The translations under genes and the position numbers were made by a program. DNA of 64,000 nucleotides from Nocardioides conyzicola (GTDB lineage: Bacteria; Actinomycetota; Actinomycetes; Propionibacteriales; Nocardioidaceae): contig NZ_BAABKM010000002.1 in the NCBI RefSeq assembly GCF_039543825.1, forward strand, positions 962,133 through 1,026,132, read 5' to 3'. Below are positions 17,912 through 26,229 of this stretch, in pieces (position 1 is the stretch's first letter; every line of letters begins with the position of its first letter). Below the pieces are notes generated by a model, which saw nothing but the letters and a program-made list of their open reading frames with translations, was not told where the DNA came from and made no database searches.

Positions 17912-19195
17912 TCATCGCCGGAGCAATTCCTCGGGTCGAGTGAACCCAGCGAGGTCGTCTTCGAAGTCCCTAACTCCGAGGTCGAGCATGAAGACGGTCA
18001 GCCAGTCTCGGATCATCTCGTCGAGATCGTCATCGGACGCCTCAGAGGACATCTGGGGCAGAACTGCCTCGACACTGTGACTGCTGCTGTCTCGTAGGTA
18101 CGGATCCAGATTCACTACCTGGGTGACTGCAAACCCATCTCCTGACTGAAGCCAGGCTCTCCAAGGCGTGGAGATGGCGGGTTCGGCTGCCCCCAGGGCT
18201 TCAGCAACTGCGCCGCAGACATCCCGAATAGCAGTCACATGGGCGAAGAGTGCGCAATAGAGGTCGTCAAAGGCCAACGGCACCAACGTACCCCCAGCGC
18301 TACGCAGACGCGTTCCAAGGAGACAGGACATCAATCTGCCCTCAAGCGCCAAGTGAGCCCCGCTGCTCAGTTCAATTTCGCTAGTGGTCGTAAGGGGTCC
18401 ACCGTCACTGGGCGAGAGCGCGGTGAGCCACGTTGATCGCCGGTCTCTCACCTTCCATCTAATCCTGGGAACATCACCACGCTCGGTGAGCCAGAGGCCG
18501 CGCGGGATGTGCGAACTCTCCAATGCCTCAATAGCTGCATTTCGTGCGGGTGACGTCAGCCATGGTCGACGCGTCACTCGCTCAGGAAGGCGGAGGCCAC
18601 CCATCACGCGGATACCAACATGCAGGGGATCGCCATCGTCGCCCCATAACGGGAGCCTCTGCGGGTCGTGAACGGCGGGAGCGAATCCAACAGTCGAAGC
18701 CCCAGCTGCGTGCCGGTCTCGGTCGACGAGCTCGACGACGCGACGTCGGTCTGCTGGGACCGTCGCACCGGGGACTCTATAGACAACGCGGCCAGAGATC
18801 AGGACCGGATGAGGGAAGGCATCCGCATCGACACGGAGCACGATGATGAGTCGATCTGTATCGGGTATGGCGACCGGAATGGTCTCCGGGAGCACCTCAA
18901 GGTGGCCGCGGAGATGCTCGACGAGTCCGTCAAGATCCGACCGAGGTATTCCAGGCAGACGGCCTTCGCGCGGCGACGAACCGCCGTCCACCCCCACGAG
19001 CACGATGCCGCCATCGGCGTTTGCAAGTCCCGCAACTGCTTCCGCGATGTTCGAACCGGAACGTTTCAGCTTGAGTTCGAGCGACATCGACTCGGCAAGC
19101 AGGTCGGCTGCCTCGGCGTCGGCAACGAATCGCTCCAGGACCGCGAACGTCAACCTCGACGCTTCAACTTCGTACAGGTTGTGGCTAAATATCAC
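17912..19195 (-). CDS. Schlafen/AlbA_2-domain protein
   Basis: A 427-residue protein with an AlbA_2 (Schlafen-type) nucleic-acid-related domain at about residues 30-140: SLELKLKRS, then ANADGGIVLVGVDG, the typical motif pair. The C-terminal part is unassigned and ends with an acidic helical segment. It starts with GTG; TAGAGT eight bases upstream on the minus strand could be a -10 for a nearly leaderless transcript. It stands alone on the minus strand between defence-like genes. Schlafen AlbA_2 proteins include regulators and nucleases; which this is cannot be read from the sequence. Confidence 0.78.
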   Translation of the reverse strand: MIFSHNLYEVEASRLTFAVLERFVADAEAADLLAESMSLELKLKRSGSNIAEAVAGLANADGGIVLVGVDGGSSPREGRLPGIPRSDLDGLVEHLRGHLEVLPETIPVAIPDTDRLIIVLRVDADAFPHPVLISGRVVYRVPGATVPADRRRVVELVDRDRHAAGASTVGFAPAVHDPQRLPLWGDDGDPLHVGIRVMGGLRLPERVTRRPWLTSPARNAAIEALESSHIPRGLWLTERGDVPRIRWKVRDRRSTWLTALSPSDGGPLTTTSEIELSSGAHLALEGRLMSCLLGTRLRSAGGTLVPLAFDDLYCALFAHVTAIRDVCGAVAEALGAAEPAISTPWRAWLQSGDGFAVTQVVNLDPYLRDSSSHSVEAVLPQMSSEASDDDLDEMIRDWLTVFMLDLGVRDFEDDLAGFTRPEELLRR

Positions 19196-19341
19196 ATCCT
19201 GACTCTATTGCGGTCGAACGTGCCCGCTTCGAAGGCGGCTGCCTGAGACACTTGGAGACGATGCCCCATCCGGCCGCGATTGTCGAAGCGTTGTCTCCCT
19301 AGTCGATGTGTCGGAGGCGGATCCAGCGCTGACCGGGCATC

Positions 19342-19809
19342 ATGGCGCCCATGAGCACGACGTCGAGTCCGGGTCTGGTCTCAATCGGCTACGAGGGACG
19401 CACGCTCCAAGATCTCCTCGAGGTCCTCGCCGCCGAGGGGGTCGCGGTCGTCGCCGACGTTCGACTCACACCCCTCTCGCGCAAGCCTGGCCTGTCGAAG
19501 ACGAAGCTCGCAGCGGCCCTCGCCGGGGCCGGCATCGAGTACGTACATCTGCGCTCACTGGGAAACCCGAAGGACAACCGAGCGCCGTTCTGGTCCGGCA
19601 GCCCTGCTGTCGGCGTGCGCCGCTTCCGTCGCATGCTCGCCGACCCTGAGAGGTCAGCATCGATCGACGAGCTCGCGGCGATCGCTAGCGAGCGTCGCGT
19701 CGCGGTGCTCTGCTTCGAGCGGGACCACGACCGGTGTCATCGCCAGGTCGTCCTCGATGCGACGACTGAGCGCCAGGGTGTCAGCTCGGCCCCAGTGGCC
19801 TACGCCTAG
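19342..19809 (+). CDS. DUF488 family protein
   Basis: A 155-residue DUF488 protein. The N-terminal signature SIGYEGRTLQDLLEVL is followed by VADVRLTPLSRKPGLSK. The C-terminal CFERDHDRCHRQVVLD holds the conserved Cys/His motif of the family. An ATG at 19351 is an alternative start. Its stop codon overlaps on the opposite strand with that of the next gene, so the pair is strictly tail to tail. DUF488 has no settled biochemical function; its Cys-x-x-x-x-H-x-x-C-H motif suggests a metal or thiol active site. Confidence 0.88.
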   Translation: MAPMSTTSSPGLVSIGYEGRTLQDLLEVLAAEGVAVVADVRLTPLSRKPGLSKTKLAAALAGAGIEYVHLRSLGNPKDNRAPFWSGSPAVGVRRFRRMLADPERSASIDELAAIASERRVAVLCFERDHDRCHRQVVLDATTERQGVSSAPVAYA

Positions 19810-20639
19810 AACAGACCTTCTTCCGCTAGCGGCGCTTTCTTGGGCCACCAGACTCCGAGCACCATGAACGTGCGCAGATGGAGTTTCTGGTTGCCGAGAT
19901 AGAAGTACGGGTCTCGCTGGTCGCCACACAGCTTGTCAAGAAACTTCTCGCGGATACGACCTGGGATCTCGCTGCGCTCGTAACGGCTCGACCAGTCGCG
20001 GCCGGCCTGGCCGACCTCCCAGTCGATGAGTGTCTGGGCGTGGGTCGGGCAGCCCGAGCTGAGGCATCGGTAGCGGTACTTCACGAGGTATGGCATGGGC
20101 TCGAGTTGGCTTGGTCGATCGTCCCCGAAGAGGTCGACCTCGGCGAGCATCTCGGCCAATGCGATCTGCTCAGCATCGAAGCCTGGGTTCACCTTGACCT
20201 CGACGTCGAGGACCTCGGCAGGTTTCACCAGCGCGAGCGACGGCGCTGGTCCACCGCCGACGTTGGCCTTGAGAATCTCGCATGCGGTCATGTCGCCCAA
20301 GAGATCCCCCAGCTTTGCGCGCCGAGCTGCCCAGAGGCCGTCCCGCCCGGACTCCAGCGACTCGACAACCTCGATCGACTCGAAGTCCGCATGATGACTC
20401 TCAGGTCTGGCATCGACGCCCCGACGTACGTCGACATCGACGATCTGGTACTTCCTGAACCTCGCCGCAGCTGGAAGATCCCTGAACGGAACCGGGAACA
20501 AGCGGATCCACTCCGGCTTCCCCCGGTCGAGGCGTACACCAGCCACGCACACGACCTCAGACCTGTTCCTCTTGCTCAGCTGGGGATACGCCTTCACGGT
20601 AATCAACACGCGGGCGCGGTCCTTGGCGGGCACTTGCAT
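19806..20639 (-). CDS. Unknown protein convergent with DUF488
   Basis: A 277-residue soluble protein. Its N-terminal region (about 8-75) has the pattern CVAG, then WIRLFPVPFRDL, then a KYQIVDVDV strand; this recalls dual-OB-like domains, but weakly. The C-terminal region has CLSSGCPTH, a possible metal site, and a YLGNQKLHLRTFMVLG end. ATG 20639 is supported by TACCGT six bases upstream on the minus strand, the layout of a leaderless transcript. I recall similar proteins next to DUF488 elsewhere, so the two may act together. No function is assigned. Confidence 0.65.
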   Translation of the reverse strand: MQVPAKDRARVLITVKAYPQLSKRNRSEVVCVAGVRLDRGKPEWIRLFPVPFRDLPAAARFRKYQIVDVDVRRGVDARPESHHADFESIEVVESLESGRDGLWAARRAKLGDLLGDMTACEILKANVGGGPAPSLALVKPAEVLDVEVKVNPGFDAEQIALAEMLAEVDLFGDDRPSQLEPMPYLVKYRYRCLSSGCPTHAQTLIDWEVGQAGRDWSSRYERSEIPGRIREKFLDKLCGDQRDPYFYLGNQKLHLRTFMVLGVWWPKKAPLAEEGLF

Positions 20640-20645
20640 CCCGGC

Positions 20646-20651
20646 ACGGTA
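20646..20651 (-). promoter_or_regulatory. Leaderless -10 element of gene ending at 19806
   Basis: On the minus strand TACCGT lies six bases before the ATG at 20639. TANNNT at 6-7 bases from the start codon is the standard actinobacterial -10 for leaderless mRNAs and occurs repeatedly in this window. Confidence 0.55.
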
Positions 20652-20705
20652 CGACTGAGTCAGGCTGTCCCGCAGGCGGTTGCGGTGATCCGCGGGACCG
20701 TGCCC

Positions 20706-21335
20706 CTACTTCTGCACCGCGTCCTTCGTCAGTCGAGTGATCCGACCGACGAAGGACCGCGCACGGTAAAACGCGACGTGGGCGGCAGAGCGGCGCGGAG
20801 CCGGCGGGCTGCTGGCTGGCAGCTTTGCGGTGTGCATGACGACTTCTACCAACTCGGTCAGCTCGCCGAGGTTCAGACAACACCACCGCGGGTTGATGTT
20901 GCCGTAGCGGATATTCACGCCGTCCTTAGTGATCCTTCGCAGATTGTTGATCTGCTCAGCCATCTCTATCCGTTGGTCAAGGGCAGTGTCGGCCCACCCA
21001 CCGAGCTTGTCGATCTCTCTCACGATGCGGCGCAGGTCATGGGTCTTCATGCGGTCGCCAACGTCGATCGGCGACGAGCGCACCCATCGGACCTTCAACG
21101 CGAGCTCGCAAGCATGGTGTGCGAGGAAGATCGCCGGCGCGGCGAAGGCCCACCCGGACGACACCCCGTCAGACGACACATACAAGGTCAGGAGCGCCAC
21201 GTTGTACTCCTCGGCGTATCGCTCCATTCTCTCGACATGGTCTTCGCCCTCGGGCGGCTGGATGCAAGCGCCGCCCGACGGGTGATCAGTTAGATCGCTG
21301 TGGTCGTAGAGCAAGGGCAGCTTGAACTCGGCCAT
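20706..21335 (-). CDS. HEPN-like helical protein
   Basis: A 209-residue protein whose central part reads like a HEPN four-helix domain: a helix with HHACELALKVRW, then THDLRRIVREID, then a RRITKDGVNIRY helix. A clear Rx4-6H ribonuclease motif is not evident, so it may be a substrate-binding HEPN rather than a nuclease. I take ATG 21335 because TACGGT lies seven bases upstream on the minus strand; the frame continues to 21455. The C-terminus is basic. Its neighbours are the DUF488 pair and ICE regulatory genes; no nucleotidyltransferase partner is adjacent. Confidence 0.55.
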   Translation of the reverse strand: MAEFKLPLLYDHSDLTDHPSGGACIQPPEGEDHVERMERYAEEYNVALLTLYVSSDGVSSGWAFAAPAIFLAHHACELALKVRWVRSSPIDVGDRMKTHDLRRIVREIDKLGGWADTALDQRIEMAEQINNLRRITKDGVNIRYGNINPRWCCLNLGELTELVEVVMHTAKLPASSPPAPRRSAAHVAFYRARSFVGRITRLTKDAVQK

Positions 21336-21342
21336 AAGTCGC

Positions 21343-21348
21343 ACCGTA
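21343..21348 (-). promoter_or_regulatory. Leaderless -10 element of HEPN-like gene
   Basis: Minus-strand TACGGT, seven bases before ATG 21335. It supports the shorter start for this gene. Confidence 0.5.
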
Positions 21349-21711
21349 CAGACCGTGACGGCACCACACTCACCGGTTTCCCGGCCCCGATTCACGGTGG
21401 AGAGGGGTGGGCGCCGGAACCACGCGACCTTCGCTGCAGAGATTCGCGGTCTCATCGCATGGGTGGGACCTTAGTCATCGCCTACATAGCCCGACACATG
21501 AACGGGAGTGCCCAGCCCCACCATCAGCATGAGGGCACCTCTACCAGCGTCTTCTCGCCGCGCATTGGGCTCTTGACTGGGCGGGGATGGAACGGAACGC
21601 GACCTTCAGAGCCAGTGCCTCCACTTAGGAGATGGTCAAGGGGCCTAGGGCTCACGCATTCGATCGCATGCGGGTCGGTCTCAACAGCGCCGCCCTGGTC
21701 GAACGGGCATC
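21349..21711. other. Gene-poor gap between accessory island and ICE core
   Basis: About 360 bp with no convincing gene on either strand. Short frames here lack ribosome sites and recognisable products. I see no clear repeat, tRNA or hairpin. It marks the junction between the accessory island and the regulatory/SSB/integrase end of the ICE and could contain remnants of earlier cargo. Confidence 0.4.
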
Positions 21712-21975
21712 TCAATCACGCACTGGGCCGTCGACCGCAGTGATTGGACAAGCACCCCGGGGCCGGCGCCGTACACCCGAGCAGTCGAGCGCCCGCCGCA
21801 CGGCGGTCTGAGTTCGGGCGGTCAGCTCCGCCAGCTCTCGCAAGGATCGGCCAGCCTGGTACTCCTTCGCGACATAGGCGACGAGTTCAGCCCGCTGATT
21901 CGCGGTCGGCCTGGTCGTGTTGGTGCCGACGAACTGAGGGAGCGGCTCAAGCACAGGCCGACTGGGATACGGCAT
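21712..21975 (-). CDS. Small helix-turn-helix regulator of the ICE
   Basis: An 87-residue DNA-binding protein. The HTH reads RAELVAYVAKEYQAGRSL, then RELAELTARTQTAVRRALD, the resolvase/transposase-type helix-turn-helix found in small actinobacterial regulators. A basic tail follows (RRRPRGA). It faces away from the ssb gene. An inverted repeat at 21978-22003 abuts its start and contains its -10, suggesting autoregulation and perhaps control of the divergent ssb operon. Confidence 0.75.
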   Translation of the reverse strand: MPYPSRPVLEPLPQFVGTNTTRPTANQRAELVAYVAKEYQAGRSLRELAELTARTQTAVRRALDCSGVRRRPRGACPITAVDGPVRD

Positions 21976-21977
21976 GA

Positions 21978-22003
21978 GACCACGTTACGACGGTCGCGTG
22001 GTC
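21978..22003. promoter_or_regulatory. Inverted repeat over leaderless promoter of the HTH gene
   Basis: Seven-base arms GACCACG (21978-21984) and CGTGGTC (21997-22003) with a 12-base spacer. On the minus strand TAACGT (21987-21982) lies six bases before ATG 21975, a leaderless -10. The repeat therefore covers the promoter and is a good candidate operator for the HTH protein. Confidence 0.55.
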
Positions 22004-22178
22004 AGGCGCTCGACGAAGCTGCAGGCCCATCCACTCCCTGGTCGGGCCTCGCCTGCGCGGACCCCGGCCTCCGGAAGCGGACAGGCTCTTAAACCTGACA
22101 TCAGCGGGCTGCCACGTCGCACGCACCTGGGTATCGAGAGCGGTGCCATAGGAGTGTCGCGCGAGATTGGGAGTCCTT

Positions 22179-22598
22179 ATGTCTATCCCTACGCAGATGA
22201 GCTTGGTCGGCTTCATCGCCGCAGACCCGGAGCTGCACTTCACGACAGGTGGCGCGGAGTACGTCCGTGTCCGCGTCGGTGTCGAGCAGTGGCGCAAGGA
22301 GGTCGACGGCGGCTTCACGAAGCTGGACCCCTCGTTCCACGACATGGTCGCGTTCGAGAGCTCTGCGCGTGAGTTGCACGCGCGGTTCCGCAGGGGTGAC
22401 TCGTTCGTGGCCAGCGGCTACGTCCATGAGTACGAGCTTGAGCGGGACGGCGGGAGCGTGATCAAGGAGGAGTTCGTGGCCCGCAAGATCGGGCACAACG
22501 TCAACAAGACTGCCTACGAGGTCCAACGACGACGCCCTGCGCCGTCGTCGGCGCCCGCGGCTCCGCAGCCATCGGCCGATCCCGCCATCGGATTCTGA
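22179..22598 (+). CDS. ssb: Single-stranded DNA-binding protein (ICE-encoded)
   Basis: A 139-residue SSB with an N-terminal OB fold (about residues 1-110: SLVGFIAADPEL start, FHDMVAFESSARE in the middle, ARKIGHNV near the end) and a short Pro/Ala-rich tail ending in GF. The tail lacks the usual acidic DDIPF-type tip. I take ATG 22179, with GGGAG five bases upstream; a TTG at 22167 is also in frame. ICEs use their own SSB to protect transferred single strands. The gene starts a same-strand block of four. Confidence 0.88.
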   Translation: MSIPTQMSLVGFIAADPELHFTTGGAEYVRVRVGVEQWRKEVDGGFTKLDPSFHDMVAFESSARELHARFRRGDSFVASGYVHEYELERDGGSVIKEEFVARKIGHNVNKTAYEVQRRRPAPSSAPAAPQPSADPAIGF

Positions 22599-22600
22599 CC

Positions 22601-23104
22601 GTGCCGATGATGTCCGCCGCAGCAATTCGCGACGAGCCACCGGGGCCGATCAACTGGAACCTCCTCGACGCCGAGGCGGCCGAGGCCGAATGGCGGGACC
22701 TGGATCGGTTCGTGCTGTGGCTCAAGACCGCGTTCGGGCTCTCGCCGGCGATCGTGCCGCCGTACTGGCACCGTCACGACGAGCTGATCTGGGAGCTCTC
22801 CGCTCTTCACCTGCACTTCCTGGCGTGCTTCGACGAGATCGCTTCACCCTCCGCGCCGATCGCTTGGATGCGCGACTTCTCCGATGCCCGGCATCGTCTA
22901 CGCGAGTGGGTGGCAACCTGCGGGACCCGGCTCGATGGTGACCGCCCGACCCGACAAAGCAGGTGGCCCGGCGAAACCGCCGAGACTCGTGGCGGCGAGG
23001 TCAAGATCGCCGATCGTGCCGCCGACTTCGAGGAGTTCGTCCGTACCGACGTGCTCCGACGCCGACGCACCCAGGCCATCGTCGACCGACAGCTCCTCGG
23101 CTGA
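22601..23104 (+). CDS. ICE hypothetical protein next to ssb
   Basis: A 167-residue helical protein with an aromatic central segment (PPYWHRHDELIWELSALH, then APIAWMRDF and RLREWV). This pattern resembles DUF4913-type proteins common beside ssb and transfer genes in actinobacterial plasmids and ICEs. It starts with GTG two bases after the ssb stop, with alternative ATGs at 22607 and 22610. The function is unknown; it is probably co-transcribed with ssb. Confidence 0.65.
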   Translation: MPMMSAAAIRDEPPGPINWNLLDAEAAEAEWRDLDRFVLWLKTAFGLSPAIVPPYWHRHDELIWELSALHLHFLACFDEIASPSAPIAWMRDFSDARHRLREWVATCGTRLDGDRPTRQSRWPGETAETRGGEVKIADRAADFEEFVRTDVLRRRRTQAIVDRQLLG

Positions 23105-23217
23105 ACCCAAACCGACCGCAGCCTTGCCGCAACGCGGTCTGTCCACAGAACGACGCCGGGTCGCGACGCGTTCTCACCGATCCGCTCGACCATTCAGGAG
23201 ACCTGTGGGAGGTTGCC

Positions 23218-23529
23218 ATGCGACTGGCACATGCGCACACTCTCGCCCTGGCCCGCACCTACGTGGTCGCGCTCGCCGACCACGCGGCGGCCGAGGACGT
23301 GGCTTCGGCGTACGAACGCGTACTGATCGAGCTGGATCGGCTGCACGACGACCAGGGCCCCGACATCGATCTCGAGACCGTCACCGGTGGCAGCGACCTG
23401 TGGTTCGAGCTCGCGATCGTGGCGATCGCGAACCTGATCCGCCACGGCGTCGATCCACTGAGCGTCGAGCTGATCTGCTGGATGCTCGTCGACGCCCACG
23501 CCGCTGACGCCGCCATGGGCCGCGGGTGA
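23218..23529 (+). CDS. Small ICE hypothetical protein
   Basis: A 103-residue acidic helical protein. ATG 23218 is chosen because GGGAGG precedes it by five bases; the frame is open upstream to 22963 in shadow of the previous gene. The stop overlaps the next GTG (GTGA), so the two are coupled. No family is recognised. Confidence 0.6.
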   Translation: MRLAHAHTLALARTYVVALADHAAAEDVASAYERVLIELDRLHDDQGPDIDLETVTGGSDLWFELAIVAIANLIRHGVDPLSVELICWMLVDAHAADAAMGRG

Positions 23530-24833
23530 TGTACGCCGAGACGGGCGCCGCGATGCGTGCTCCGCTCGCCGAGCTGCTGCGACAGCACCGTACGCAGCAT
23601 CGACTCGGCGACTCGCCCTCGCAGCGCGCTGAGGCCGGCTACGAGATCCGGCGGTACCGCCACACCATCCTTGCCTGGTGCAGCCAGGCACTGGACTCGG
23701 TCAGTCCCTTGACGTTCTCGAACCAACCGTCAGCGCGTGCTAATCCGTTCCACGTCGCTGGCGCTGGTCAGGGCACCTCGCCTGCCGGGGAGCTCGGCCG
23801 CTCTATCGACCTCGCCCTGACCCACGACCGGGCACCGCGGGCGACCATCGACCAGCTCACCACACCTACCGGACACCCGCATGTCGAGCTGTGGCGTCAG
23901 GTCGCTCGGGCCGCTGCCCTTGCCGAACACGACACGGCACCCGCGATCGCGTCGACCATGACTGCGCCCCAGGCTCAGGCGGTCGTGGCGGACGTTGCCG
24001 CGATCGTCCAGGCACTGGTCGTGCTCGACCAGCGCCACCACAACACCCCCGAATGGCAACACCTACCTCAGAGCGGCCATCTCGGCTGGGCCGCCCTCGC
24101 AGCGTCACTCGACGTGAACCTCGGGCAACCGGACTACACCGTGGACCGGCTGGGTTGGCACCCCCGAGTGAAGGCGATCCCCGGTCCGGCACGACCTGGG
24201 ATCCTCGGCGTGCTTCAGGCCCAGCACAACCTCGTCGTCAAACTAGGATCCGCGCTCCCCAGCACGGTCCACCTGCGCTACGTGATCGACTCCCAACGAC
24301 TGCTGTCACGCCACCTCACGCCGTTCGCATCACGCATCGACAACCGGCTCGCCGAACACTGGAACAATCGAGCCGACACCTATGCCGACCTACAACGACA
24401 GTTCCGCAGCATCAGCGGGCTCCTCGGCACCGGCGGCGGGGCCGCGGCCGCGGAAGGCGCCAACGCCGTCGCCCGCCTCCGGAGCCTGCCGGCCGACACG
24501 ATCGTGGAACCCCGGGTCCTGGGCGGCCTCCAACTGCTCTTCGGTCGACTCGATCAGCACATCGCCGACCTCGTCGAGGACGGCATCGCGAGCGGCGCCT
24601 TCGCCCAACGCATCCGACTCCCCCGACCTTCTGAGACAGACGACCTGGTTGCGCCCGACCGGGACCAACTGGCCCCGGTCGACGCCGTGGACAACCGTGG
24701 CCTGATCGACACCGTCCGCAGCCTCGCCGCCCCCGGCAGCAAGCCTCGGGCGACGCCCGGCGCAAGCCGTGCCGAACTCCACGCGGCACTCGTCCATCGG
24801 CCTGAGCGGCGTCCGAGCGGCCTGGCGCTGTGA
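23526..24833 (+). CDS. ICE hypothetical protein (435 aa) before the integrase
   Basis: A 435-residue, mostly helical, Ala-rich protein without membrane segments or recognised motifs. GTG 23526 overlaps the upstream stop. A Gly/Ala linker near residues 300-312 separates two helical parts. Large proteins of this type often sit between the ssb block and the integrase in actinobacterial ICEs. Its stop is 64 bp from the convergent integrase stop. The function is unknown. Confidence 0.6.
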   Translation: MMYAETGAAMRAPLAELLRQHRTQHRLGDSPSQRAEAGYEIRRYRHTILAWCSQALDSVSPLTFSNQPSARANPFHVAGAGQGTSPAGELGRSIDLALTHDRAPRATIDQLTTPTGHPHVELWRQVARAAALAEHDTAPAIASTMTAPQAQAVVADVAAIVQALVVLDQRHHNTPEWQHLPQSGHLGWAALAASLDVNLGQPDYTVDRLGWHPRVKAIPGPARPGILGVLQAQHNLVVKLGSALPSTVHLRYVIDSQRLLSRHLTPFASRIDNRLAEHWNNRADTYADLQRQFRSISGLLGTGGGAAAAEGANAVARLRSLPADTIVEPRVLGGLQLLFGRLDQHIADLVEDGIASGAFAQRIRLPRPSETDDLVAPDRDQLAPVDAVDNRGLIDTVRSLAAPGSKPRATPGASRAELHAALVHRPERRPSGLAL

Positions 24834-24897
24834 CTGCATGCGCACCCGACGAACTGAAGACCCGTGGCGACACCACCGGCCCACGATGGTTGCGTCG

Positions 24898-26226
24898 TCA
24901 AGCGGAGGCGTCAGTGCGACCCGATGACGCCCAGCCGAGCGCTTGCAGCGAGTCGGCGATGTCGTCCTTGGCTCCGGAGACGTAGCGAGCGATGGTGAAC
25001 TCGGCCGACTCATGACCGGCCAGCGTCGCGACCCGCGAGGCCGGCTGATCGAGGTCTTCCAGCTGCCAGGTCACGAAGGTGTGGCGCAGCGAGTGCCACG
25101 TCAGCGCCCACGATCGCTGCTTGCGGGTCCTGCCCTCACCCCAGGGCTTGACCTCGTCGATGTAGGGCCAGTCCGCGGCGAGCGCCGCGGGCTCGAAGAC
25201 GTCGCGATGGAAGTTGCCGCCCAGCAGCCAGGTGCCGCGTTCCGAGGGGAACAGCAGGCCCTTGGGATTGATGCCGGCAGCTCGCTCTGCCTCGATCTCC
25301 TCCAGGCGGAGGTCGATCGCCTCGGCGAGCGGGTATCCGGTTGGCGTGACGCGCGGATAGGTGGTCCACCGGCGCTTGTTTCCCTTCGGTGGCGCGAGGT
25401 GCGGTCCGCCGATCGTCTCGAGCCGCCACAGCACCCGGATCCGGCCGTCCCGGTGGACCGCGGTGTCATCGAGGACGGCGAGCTCACCGCGGCGCACCCC
25501 GGAGTACGCCGCGAGCTCGACCGCCAGCGCCCGCCAGCCCTTGTGTCCCCTGCGCCGACGCGTCGTCATCGATTCGCGGAGCGCGCCCACCTGGTCATGC
25601 GTGGGGCGCCGACTGCGGGGCACGAACTCAACCCGGCCGTCGCTCTGCTCGACAACCGTCACGACGCGAGCGCCGTGCCACCACACCGTCGCGAGGTCGA
25701 TGACCTGATTCTCGAGCAGGTAGTCGCCCTGGCGCAGAGCGCCGACCAACGAGCGGGCCGCCCTGCGGACGTTCCTGCCCTCCGACTCGGTGGGGGCCAG
25801 ATTGACGGCCTGCTGAACGTGGGACCGTCGCAGCTCGAGATGGCGGGTGGACCCGAACACCGGTCTGAAGTAGCGATCCGCGTAGTAGGTCATCGTCTTG
25901 GTGTGCGACTGACCCCAGGATCCGCGGGGCTTGGGGCGATCGGGCGAGAGCCAGTAGTCGATCCCCACCGATGTGCGCTGCTCAGTCCGTGGTGTGGAGC
26001 CGGCGAGGATGAGCTGCTCTCGAGCCAGGGCCTTCGCCCACGCCCGGTCGAAGTACCTGCCTGCCGTGGTGCCCTCCTGGGGGTTGCCCCACACGATCCG
26101 GTAGTACGGCACCGACGCGGTCGGTGCGTAGACCGCCACCAGGCCGACCGGGGTGTCCCACGCCGCCTGGTCGTCGTTCGGGCGCGTTGGGTCCTCGGTC
26201 GGGTCGTAGCTGCGTGGGCGTGCCAT
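24898..26226 (-). CDS. int: Tyrosine-type site-specific integrase
   Basis: A 442-residue tyrosine recombinase that would integrate and excise the element at tRNA-Arg. The catalytic set is visible: Arg245 in SGVRRGEL, a Lys in the PPKGNKRR region, HSLRH with His378 and Arg381, His405 in AGHES, and Tyr415 in ARYVSG. The N-terminal 200 residues hold arm- and core-binding domains. The excisionase-like gene ends three bases upstream on the same strand, so the two form an xis-int operon. The tRNA fragment lies about 500 bp beyond the start of int. Confidence 0.93.
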   Translation of the reverse strand: MARPRSYDPTEDPTRPNDDQAAWDTPVGLVAVYAPTASVPYYRIVWGNPQEGTTAGRYFDRAWAKALAREQLILAGSTPRTEQRTSVGIDYWLSPDRPKPRGSWGQSHTKTMTYYADRYFRPVFGSTRHLELRRSHVQQAVNLAPTESEGRNVRRAARSLVGALRQGDYLLENQVIDLATVWWHGARVVTVVEQSDGRVEFVPRSRRPTHDQVGALRESMTTRRRRGHKGWRALAVELAAYSGVRRGELAVLDDTAVHRDGRIRVLWRLETIGGPHLAPPKGNKRRWTTYPRVTPTGYPLAEAIDLRLEEIEAERAAGINPKGLLFPSERGTWLLGGNFHRDVFEPAALAADWPYIDEVKPWGEGRTRKQRSWALTWHSLRHTFVTWQLEDLDQPASRVATLAGHESAEFTIARYVSGAKDDIADSLQALGWASSGRTDASA

Positions 26227-26229
26227 GGA

